NCBI RefSeq assembly: GCF_019703515.2
Contig: NC_059382.1
Span: forward strand, 14,363,001-14,427,000
DNA length: 64,000 nt
Source of the DNA: Myxocyprinus asiaticus
Taxonomy: Eukaryota; Chordata; Actinopteri; Cypriniformes; Catostomidae
Direction of reading: 5' to 3'
Below are positions 61,401 to 64,000 of this stretch, one piece after another. The position numbers and the translations under genes are program-made. Every line of letters begins with the position of its first letter. Positions within the stretch are counted from its first letter, which is position 1. A model generated the notes under the pieces. It ran no database searches and had not been told where the DNA came from. It worked only from the letters and a program-made list of their open reading frames with translations.

Positions 61401-62784
61401 GAGTTCTAGTTCTGAGAAATAGTCTAGCATTATTTATTTGTAGATGCCACTTAGTTTGATATATTGCATATAATGCAACCACATCCATACCATTTTAAAG
61501 TGTGGCTTAAATGTCCATGTACTTTTTGGGGCCACTGTATGTAACAATCTTGCTTTCCATGTCTGTTTTATAACTCTCCAACCAGTTGAATATTTCGGTT
61601 CATGATTTATAAAGCCAAGCTAATTAAACACCAACCAGACAAGGAACTTTTTTAAGAGGAAGTGAAACTGACTGAGTAACTCGGCTGTAGAATGCAAATG
61701 TGGCTCTTTATCTTGAGGTTTATGGTTGCTCCTGGTTCCTCCCTAGGTGACCTTCAGCTGCATCTGCAGACCATGTTCACCCTGCTGCGCCCTTTGGACA
61801 CTATCCGCCTGGTAAACGACCATCACCTTCCCGACTTCTCAAAATACAATCAAGAAATCACAATGGAAAAATGGTGATGTTTCCTTTTCTGTATCTTTTC
61901 TCATAGGCTGTTCGGTTAGAGAGTGCTTACCCACAGCGTACACGCTACATGGTGATTGTGTCCACCAATGGTAGACAGGACACAGAGGAAAATGTGGTGT
62001 TGGGAATGGACTTCAGCAATTCAGACCAGTCAGTACTGCAGATGATTTAATGTAGCTTTCATTACAGCCAATCCATCTTTAAACCAAGCGCACAATACAA
62101 GACTGAAGCTCGTCACCCCGGCACATCTAAAGACTCCGTTTCTTGTGTTCTGTCATGTTGTTCTGCACTTTACACAACTTATCTATTATTTGCGTCCATT
62201 ACAAGATAATTTTCCTTCCCGACTGTAGTTACGATCCCAAAATTTGTTCTCACAAACTTTTGCATGTATAGCAATGCAAGAGGTGAAAAAAATGGAGGAA
62301 GTTTTGCACTGGTTTGAAATCTGTGGAAGCGTACCTCACAGTTGCGCACACTAGAAAAGCATCACCTAGGGCTAGGGCTTGCACTGCAAGTTGACTACAA
62401 TTACGATCTGCCACTTTTTGTCGCAGACGAGTCACAGAAATCAAACTTGAAGGGGCGAGTTTCAGTCTTGTAGTATACACTTGGCTTTAGGTTAGGTTTT
62501 TGCTGCTCTAGATGGTAGTACTCATAACATCTGGTGATGTTTCCTGCAGCACTTGCACAGTTGGGCTGGTCTTACCCTTGTGGAGCGATACGCTTATACA
62601 CTTGGATGGAGACGGGTAAAGCATAATGCACAAACACATAAGTTCTGCATTTTCTGCATCAATTCAAAAGAGTTATTGCAGAATATTCACACTGGAATTG
62701 TTGTTCTCATCTCAATAGGGGCTTCAGTGTATCCACTGTTAACAGAGTCCATGTCTTCAAACCGGTTTCAGTGCAGGCCATGTG
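25469..62784 (+). CDS. ssh2: Slingshot protein phosphatase 2, 5' part (gene continues right)
   Basis: Slingshots are dual-specificity phosphatases that reactivate the actin-severing factor cofilin by dephosphorylating its N-terminal serine; they act on cortical F-actin. Coding pieces seen: 25469-25531 (first exon a), 54146-54273 (alternative first exon b), 60642-60754, 61747-61811, 61907-62028, 62550-62615, 62719-62784. From exon b to the last piece the frame is continuous across every splice. The shared exons read [68 protein letters not shown] and [10 protein letters not shown], the conserved slingshot N-terminal region. The [11 protein letters not shown] start and [12 protein letters not shown] point to SSH2 over SSH1/SSH3. 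The DEK-C and phosphatase domains must lie beyond 64000. The small exon that should join exon a to 60642 was not found. Confidence 0.9.
25532..27142 (+). other. ssh2 intron, proximal part
   Basis: Unique-looking AT-rich sequence with no exon-like segment found. It may hold transcriptional control elements; none could be named. Confidence 0.4.
27151..28546. mobile_element. hAT-type element with near-perfect 8-bp duplication
   Basis: Left end TAGTGGTGCTAATCGG, right end CCGATCGATCGGTGCACCCCTA, the hAT TAGGGGTG-type terminus. Flanked by ATTCTAGT (27143-27150) and ATTTTAGT (28547-28554), 7 of 8 identical. 1396 bp, no recognisable transposase; carries a second element at 27263-27567. Confidence 0.85.
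27263..27567. mobile_element. Angel-like foldback element inside the hAT
   Basis: Left GGTAACACTTTACAAAAAGT with TTCCATTTGTTAACATTA; right AACTAATGTTAAAAAAATGA, AACCTTTTT and ACATTACC form a long imperfect hairpin. It resembles the short inverted-repeat Angel elements described from zebrafish (from memory). No coding capacity. Confidence 0.55.
28560..28868 (-). pseudogene. Tc1-like transposase N-terminal fragment
   Basis: On the minus strand the residues [20 protein letters not shown] then [15 protein letters not shown] form the paired-like helix-turn-helix of Tc1 transposases. Further on, the sequence continues into a region with the known fish Tc1 context (CAGAACTGCCGCTCATTTGT on the + strand). 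Catalytic DDE parts are absent. It lies directly before the LINE and is separate from the Tc1/mariner element at 29492. Confidence 0.75.
28913..29491 (+). pseudogene. LINE ORF, 5' part with truncated endonuclease
   Basis: In shifting frames it reads [17 protein letters not shown], the start of an APE-type endonuclease as found in fish L2-type LINEs. It then jumps to [20 protein letters not shown] and [10 protein letters not shown], which in intact relatives lies just before the reverse transcriptase. Most of the endonuclease (several hundred codons) is missing. The copy is not functional. Confidence 0.75.
29863..30289 (-). pseudogene. Decayed Tc1/mariner transposase
   Basis: In two overlapping minus-strand frames: [40 protein letters not shown], then [20 protein letters not shown] and [19 protein letters not shown] and the SPDxSPIE motif with the final glutamate are the second and third catalytic positions of the DD34E-type domain. 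Frameshifts, a missing first aspartate region and no clear N-terminus make it inactive. It belongs to the 29492-35287 element. Confidence 0.8.
31303..31645 (+). repeat. 5' long terminal repeat
   Basis: 343 bp, TG...CA. Contains a TATA-like GTGTATATAATCCC at about 31445 and an ATTAAA polyadenylation-type signal at about 31599, the expected LTR control signals. Confidence 0.92.
31665..31868 (+). pseudogene. Gag-like fragment of the LTR element
   Basis: 67 codons from ATG shortly after the 5' [23 protein letters not shown] and [14 protein letters not shown] recall the ...Y...F..LA..TGW....L...F..GL pattern of Ty3/gypsy-type gag capsid segments. It ends in a stop; the following repeats continue in the same frame beginning at MPESAPRP. 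Assignment to gag is by pattern only. Confidence 0.5.
31902..33092 (+). CDS. Repeat-built open frame of the LTR element, first part
   Basis: 396 codons with no stop. Order: about 2.5 copies of an 11-residue unit ([11 protein letters not shown]), three of a 10-residue unit ([14 protein letters not shown]), a short basic linker (KRKRRKR), then about 21 copies of a 13-residue unit ([13 protein letters not shown]), ending in a serine/histidine-rich tail. Threonine-, proline- and glutamate-rich, likely unstructured. No known domain. It probably once joined the proline-rich frame that follows at about 33000 through a now shifted frame. Other frames and the opposite strand are also open here because the unit length is a multiple of three. 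Confidence 0.45.
   Translation: MPESAPRPVTATSESAPRPVTATSESTPMPATVNEPVPMPVASTIPEPTPVALTVPEPMPVALTIPVTTLPGVQKRKRRKRTHFPSLSQRSQSQKSFPSLCPCSRPQRSSPSLCPCSRPHSISVFITIEVVPESLPMFTTTEVIPESLPVFTTTEVVPESLPVFTTTEVVPESLPMLMTTEVVPESLPAFTTTEVVPRSLPMFTTTEVVTESLPMLTTTEIVPESLPAFTTTEVVPESLPAFTTTEVVPKSLLMLTTTEVVPESLPAFTTTEVLPESLPVFTTTEVLPESLPMLTTTEIVPESLPAFTTTEVVPKSLPMFTTTEVVPESLPALTTTEVVPKSLPMFTTTEVIPKTLPMPTTTEVVHESACHGFAPRASYGSAFHGSALRVFHGSSL
31903..32100 (+). repeat. 33-bp and 30-bp tandem repeats
   Basis: CTGAGTCTGCTCCACGCCCT-type 33-bp units (about 31906-31980), followed by 30-bp units (CCAGAGCCAACGCCTGTAGC, about 32006-32100). Both unit lengths are multiples of three. Confidence 0.75.
32171..33003 (+). 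repeat. 39-bp minisatellite array 1, about 21 units
   Basis: Unit begins ACGACCACAGAGGTCGTTCC and continues CGAGTCTCTGCCCATGTTC. Units differ by point changes (CCAGCATTC, CCCGTGTTC, CCTATGCTC) and one irregular unit lies at about 32261-32285. Confidence 0.92.
33090..33215 (+). repeat. 39-bp repeat, about 3 units (PPDP..LWP)
   Basis: Units of the type AGGCCTCCTGACCCTATCTC followed by AAACCTGTGGTCACCACTC encode [17 protein letters not shown] 13-residue blocks in the proline-rich frame. This is a third array with the same 39-bp period between arrays 1 and 2. Confidence 0.7.
33216..34066 (+). repeat. 39-bp minisatellite array 2, about 22 units
   Basis: Unit TGGTCTCCTGGGTCTCCTGG then CCATCCGCCTGATCTGCTC; a few units are 24 bp (for example at about 33366 and 33474). 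In the proline-rich frame it encodes [13 protein letters not shown]; in another frame the hydrophobic [13 protein letters not shown]. It is unrelated in sequence to array 1 despite the same period. Confidence 0.92.
34141..34484 (+). repeat. 3' long terminal repeat
   Basis: 344 bp, co-linear with the 5' LTR. Includes GTGTATATAATCCTCTGATG and TTCTTATTAAACTTGCTGCA. Ends TATCGTTACA before the ATTAG duplication. Confidence 0.92.
35290..36825 (+). pseudogene. LINE reverse transcriptase (L2/jockey type), frameshifted
   Basis: Begins [20 protein letters not shown] in one frame and shifts near 35530 into a 444-codon frame. That frame holds reverse transcriptase motifs: [43 protein letters not shown] and the catalytic [11 protein letters not shown] (FADD box at about 36160). 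The C-terminus has the fish LINE signature [12 protein letters not shown] and [13 protein letters not shown]. The catalytic box is intact, but the frameshift, the deleted endonuclease and the 5.8-kb insertion make the element inactive. Confidence 0.88.
36937..36981. repeat. (AT)n microsatellite in the LINE tail
   Basis: About 22 AT units in the 3' untranslated tail of the LINE. Confidence 0.95.
37323..38057. mobile_element. Foldback MITE, family A copy 2
   Basis: Left TTTAAAAGGAATAGTTCACT, right GGGTAAACTATTCCTTGAA; both arms also carry the TTTACTCACCCTCATG / CATGAGTATGAGTAAATG pair. The centre (37648-37752) holds an exceptional hairpin. No coding capacity. Confidence 0.85.
37648..37752. repeat. 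Near-perfect central hairpin of the MITE
   Basis: The arm starting GGCACGATCATGATTTCAAG is matched by the complement ending CTTGAAATCATGATCGCC. About 40 paired bases surround a loop of about 26 bases (ATGACTTATGCGCAGAGCGC...). Confidence 0.9.
38058..39724 (+). other. ssh2 intron segment
   Basis: No exon seen. Contains poly-C at about 38160-38177, T- and A-runs at about 38751-38768 and 39013-39031, and a C-run at about 39493. Otherwise AT-rich unique-looking sequence. Confidence 0.5.
40000..40763 (-). pseudogene. L1 ORF2 C-terminal part
   Basis: Minus-strand frames read [20 protein letters not shown] and [20 protein letters not shown], then a tail ending [15 protein letters not shown]: the region after the reverse transcriptase in fish L1 ORF2 proteins. 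Frames overlap at about 40370-40407, showing a frameshift. Confidence 0.75.
40767..41906. mobile_element. hAT-like element inside L1 ORF2
   Basis: Ends CAGGGCTCCAGACT and AGTCTGGAGCCCTG are perfectly complementary for 14 bp. It separates L1 ORF2 into two parts. Interior includes the (TA)n tract at about 41370-41445 and a short GA run. No transposase. An 8-bp duplication is not evident in the flanks. Confidence 0.82.
41370..41462. repeat. (TA)n-(GA)n microsatellite
   Basis: About 37 TA units, then AGAGAG units, inside the hAT-like element. Confidence 0.95.
41969..43573 (-). pseudogene. L1 ORF2 reverse transcriptase region, broken
   Basis: In successive minus-strand frames: a linker ([20 protein letters not shown]), then [20 protein letters not shown] with PISLI, then [40 protein letters not shown] and LLLYADYIL, then [12 protein letters not shown]. 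These are L1-type reverse transcriptase blocks. The catalytic box reads YADY where active L1 has YADD. Stops or shifts lie near 43188, 42670 and 42250. Confidence 0.88.
43740..43990 (-). pseudogene. L1 ORF2 endonuclease remnant
   Basis: [20 protein letters not shown] then [14 protein letters not shown] matches the RGVAIL..K...F......D..GR.I.V pattern of the APE-type L1 endonuclease. The rest of that domain is missing, so a deletion of several hundred bases is inferred. Confidence 0.65.
44035..44525. repeat. Two tandem copies of a roughly 245-bp block (L1 inter-ORF region)
   Basis: ACAAACTCCAGCCAATAGGC at about 44046 recurs as ACAAACTCCAGCCAACAGGA at about 44290. CACAAAGAACGTG, GATTCATCCACA, GTTTCCTC and AATGTTCAGTGAG follow in the same order in both. 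It separates ORF1 and ORF2 of the L1. Confidence 0.85.
44659..45319 (-). pseudogene. L1 ORF1 protein, frameshifted
   Basis: N-terminal part [20 protein letters not shown] with a helical stretch ([20 protein letters not shown]), then, after a shift at about 45000, [20 protein letters not shown], the coiled coil and RNA-recognition motif start of L1 ORF1 proteins. Ends [21 protein letters not shown]1 proteins coat the L1 RNA. About 200 codons in total, somewhat short. Confidence 0.85.
45826..46398 (-). pseudogene. C-terminal fragment of a non-LTR reverse transcriptase
   Basis: 190 codons, minus strand: [53 protein letters not shown] and [20 protein letters not shown]. This matches the region after the reverse transcriptase in fish L2/Rex-type LINEs. 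5'-truncated (no catalytic part), as is usual for LINE insertions, and different from the L1 next to it. Confidence 0.75.
46440..50150 (+). other. ssh2 intron segment, no gene seen
   Basis: AT-rich. T-runs at about 47563-47594 and 47757-47773. A short GC-richer stretch at about 48518-48650 looks like part of a dispersed repeat (CACACGCCGGAGCAGCACGT) but was not bounded. An 80-codon minus-strand open frame at 48057-48299 has no recognisable similarity. Confidence 0.45.
50155..50874. mobile_element. Foldback MITE, family A copy 3
   Basis: TTCTCTCATCATTTACTCAC at the left and GAGAGAATTTTCATTTTTGG with GTAAACTTTTACTTTAA at the right. The centre has the same GGCACGATCATGATTTCAAG motif as copy 2, but the hairpin is eroded. 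Confidence 0.8.
50985..51110. mobile_element. Fragment of the MITE seen in the slc6a4 intron
   Basis: The block CGAGCTACAATGGGTTTTTG with CTTCATTTCTCTGTCAAGGA and AAATGACACA matches 3335-3405 in order. Confidence 0.6.
51215..53022. mobile_element. Foldback MITE, family A copy 4, split by a hAT element
   Basis: TTAAAGGGATAGTTCACCC at the left and GGGTGAACTGTTCCTTTAA at the right form the complete terminal inverted repeats of the family. Interrupted at 51755-52872; without the insertion it is about 680 bp, like the other copies. Confidence 0.88.
51755..52872. mobile_element. hAT-type element with perfect 8-bp duplication, inside the MITE
   Basis: Begins TAGGGCTGGGCGATAT and ends ATATTGCCCAGTCCTA. 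CATTGTAT lies on both sides (51747-51754, 52873-52880). 1118 bp, AT-rich, no transposase. The terminal sequence is nearly that of the hAT at 30626, so the two belong to one family. Confidence 0.9.
53030..54145 (+). promoter_or_regulatory. Likely promoter and 5' UTR of ssh2 exon b
   Basis: The stretch 53500-53760 is GC-richer with several CpGs (CGCGCTGCGCTG, GTGCGCCGCACAGC), and the sequence continues without a splice site that I would require into the exon-b ATG. A short upstream open frame lies at 54076-54087. Transcription start inferred, not seen. Confidence 0.4.
54076..54087 (+). promoter_or_regulatory. Upstream mini open frame before ssh2 exon b
   Basis: ATG GCT GTT TGA, 58 bases before the exon-b start. 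If it lies in the 5' UTR it could lower translation of this isoform. Confidence 0.35.
54146..54273 (+). CDS. ssh2: ssh2 alternative first coding exon b
   Basis: ATG then [40 protein letters not shown] and NQ, ending two bases into a codon at a GTAAGT donor. Joining to 60642 restores leucine and runs on in frame as [15 protein letters not shown]. The phase match, the strong donor and the GC-rich upstream region support a genuine alternative start that replaces [10 protein letters not shown]. The three-cysteine CSCCG segment followed by a short hydrophobic stretch differs from exon a. Purine at -3 of the ATG. Confidence 0.75.
54274..55228 (+). other. ssh2 intron, after exon b
   Basis: No exon. 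A short AAAGAGACAGTTCACCCAAA piece at about 54888 is an arm-like scrap of the foldback MITE family. Confidence 0.45.
55232..55865. mobile_element. Harbinger-like MITE with TAA duplication
   Basis: Left GGGACCGTTTACACGACAAC, right CATTGTCGTGTAAACGTACC plus C; similarity of the arms extends inward over CTAAAAACGGAAAACTTT. TAA on both sides (55229-55231, 55866-55868) is the 3-bp target typical of PIF/Harbinger. No transposase. Confidence 0.75.
55870..60641 (+). other. ssh2 intron, distal part
   Basis: Mostly unique-looking AT-rich sequence. Contains a MITE scrap (CGGGATAGTTCATCCAAAAT, about 56107), a (CT)n-(TGTC)n tract at about 57759-57802, poly-C/(CA)n at about 58429-58460, and a SINE relic at 58585. 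No exon recognised. Confidence 0.45.
58585..58640 (-). mobile_element. tRNA-derived SINE relic
   Basis: On the minus strand CTTCAACTGGTAGAAC (box A region) and GGTCATGGGTCCGAT (decayed box B) are in the order and spacing of the SINE at 4180. Truncated, no tail. Confidence 0.5.
60642..60754 (+). CDS. ssh2: ssh2 shared exon ([12 protein letters not shown])
   Basis: Reads [20 protein letters not shown] then [17 protein letters not shown]. This is the most recognisable slingshot N-terminal block. Acceptor CATCAG, donor GTATGA; enters in phase 2 and leaves in phase 1. Confidence 0.93.
60755..61746 (+). other. ssh2 intron
   Basis: 0.99 kb, no exon or bounded repeat recognised. Confidence 0.5.
61747..61811 (+). 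CDS. ssh2: ssh2 exon ([15 protein letters not shown])
   Basis: Completes a glycine and reads [20 protein letters not shown] then L, the conserved slingshot helix block. Acceptor CCCTAG, donor GTAAAC. Confidence 0.92.
61907..62028 (+). CDS. ssh2: ssh2 exon ([15 protein letters not shown])
   Basis: Reads [20 protein letters not shown] then [20 protein letters not shown]. Acceptor TCATAG; the donor is the weaker GTCAGT at 62029, chosen because it alone keeps the frame with the next exon. Confidence 0.9.
62550..62615 (+). CDS. ssh2: ssh2 exon ([14 protein letters not shown])
   Basis: Reads [20 protein letters not shown] then D plus a split glycine. Acceptor CTGCAG, donor GTAAAG. 66 bp, phase 2 on both sides. 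Confidence 0.93.
62719..62784 (+). CDS. ssh2: ssh2 exon ([18 protein letters not shown])
   Basis: Reads [20 protein letters not shown] then M and a split tryptophan. Acceptor AATAG, donor GTAAGT. Last slingshot exon visible. Confidence 0.93.
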
Positions 62785-64000
62785 GTAAGTGTCTATGATG
62801 ACAAATTTCTTATTTCACTTTCATACCTTTTTCACGTTATGCATTTGACAGGCTTTTTTATTCAAAGCAACATAGGGTCCGTTAAGACTGAATGCATTCT
62901 TGTGCTACAAAAAGCTAGACAACAGCACAACGAATAGAACAGAACCCAGGTGTCTCAAAGCACATTTTTAAAAGATGCAGTTTTTTTGAAGAACTTGAAG
63001 GTGCACTCAGTAATTTTTTCCCCCTCAAAAAAGTTTTACTCCTAAAGAAATTATTTATAATTTTGAAACATGTATAAAATCACGACCACTCACATGGGAT
63101 AAGGACTCATATCAATAACCTCATAAAAGCTGTTTTATTCTACATGGGGCAGGGGTGCCCTCATGGTGGCTGCCATTTTAGAATCACATGACCAGCTGAA
63201 TACTACTCGCTTAAACTCAGTAACCATCTTGCTATTGGACACTTTCACTCTTGTATTAAATCAGTGGTTCTCAAAGTGTGGTGTAAACAAAGATGTCTCG
63301 CACGCCAGTTTCAAATGGAGTGAAACGATGTATTAACACTGATATTTCGGTCGGTCCCTCACACAACACTATCGAATGGCTTCAGAAGAATTGATATATA
63401 AGGCACAAGAGTTGAGGATGACTTGTATGGCGCTTTTGGAACTTAGACAGCATATCACCATCTTCTAATCCCTCAGTCTTGCCGCTGACACGTAGTACCT
63501 TTTACTTTTCTCAGCGCTGGCCAGGATGGGCCAATCACAGTCGTTTATTCTTACTGGAAGTTTACTGGAATTTAAAAATGCTTTTATAGATACCACTGAG
63601 GTGGATTAACATTCACAGGTATGAATCCTTGCAATTATTATTATTATCTTTAGTGTAAATGTCTCCATTGTGAGAAAACGTTCTGCTATTTAAGTGTAGA
63701 TGAATGGAGGATTCGGTTTGCAATGTGTTCATGCACAGGGGTTGCTCCTGCAGCAGTATCACTTTATTTATTTATTTATTTTTCCTTCTGTTTTTGTATG
63801 GTTTGAAAGTGTATAGGCATAATTAAAATGTTTTATGTATTTATGTAATACAGAAATTATACACAAAATAACAGAACAATGTTGGCATTGTGACATGTTC
63901 ATTCATTCAGATACTTTTTCAGTGAAGTGTAACTTTTCATACAGTTTTCATAGATGAATGAAAATGCTGTTAATCTTGTACATTGTAATCACTTTCGATT
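62785..64000 (+). other. ssh2 intron running off the window
   Basis: The next expected block (SALQ.LHKACEVAR) is not present before 64000, so this is intron to the window end. It contains repeat-like pieces (AGGTGCACTCAGTAATTTTT at about 62999; TCAGTGGTTCTCAAAGTGTG at about 63261) without clear borders. Confidence 0.6.

Overview
The window is vertebrate nuclear DNA, almost certainly from a cyprinid-like teleost. Genes are split into short GT-AG exons, introns are long and AT-rich, CA/GT, CT and AT microsatellites are frequent, and much of the space is fish-type DNA transposons, non-LTR elements, tRNA-derived SINEs and an LTR element. There is nothing prokaryotic: no operons, ribosome binding sites, CRISPR or origins.

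Two genes are recognisable, both on the + strand. (1) Positions 1-9397 hold the 3' two thirds of a serotonin transporter gene (slc6a4; a or b paralogue not resolved). Eleven exons run from extracellular loop 2 through transmembrane segments 4-12 to the stop codon and join into 413 codons in a consistent frame. (2) From 25469 to beyond the right edge lies the 5' part of a slingshot protein phosphatase gene (ssh2). One first exon is at 25469 ([10 protein letters not shown]...). An alternative, cysteine-bearing first exon is at 54146. Five shared exons lie at 60642, 61747, 61907, 62550 and 62719. The phosphatase domain itself is outside the window. A third, unassigned possible exon with one membrane segment sits between them at 18126-18236.

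The rest is mostly transposon-built. Seven hAT-type elements can be delimited by terminal inverted repeats; five have an 8-bp target duplication that is perfect or nearly so (6 or more of 8 matches). There are Tc1/mariner elements, a Harbinger-like MITE with a TAA duplication, a foldback MITE family with four copies, two tRNA-derived SINE pieces, a minus-strand L1 (39741-45455) with a 16-bp target duplication, and fragments of L2/jockey-type LINEs.

The most striking structure is at about 28870-37030: four elements nested inside one another. An L2-type LINE is split by a Tc1/mariner element with about 200-bp inverted repeats (TA duplication). That is split by a hAT element (GCCTCATC/GCCTCACC), which is split by a 3.2-kb LTR element (ATTAG on both sides). 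The LTR element has no pol region. After a short gag-like start it is built from a series of coding minisatellites whose unit lengths (33, 30, 39, 39 and 39 bp) are all multiples of three.
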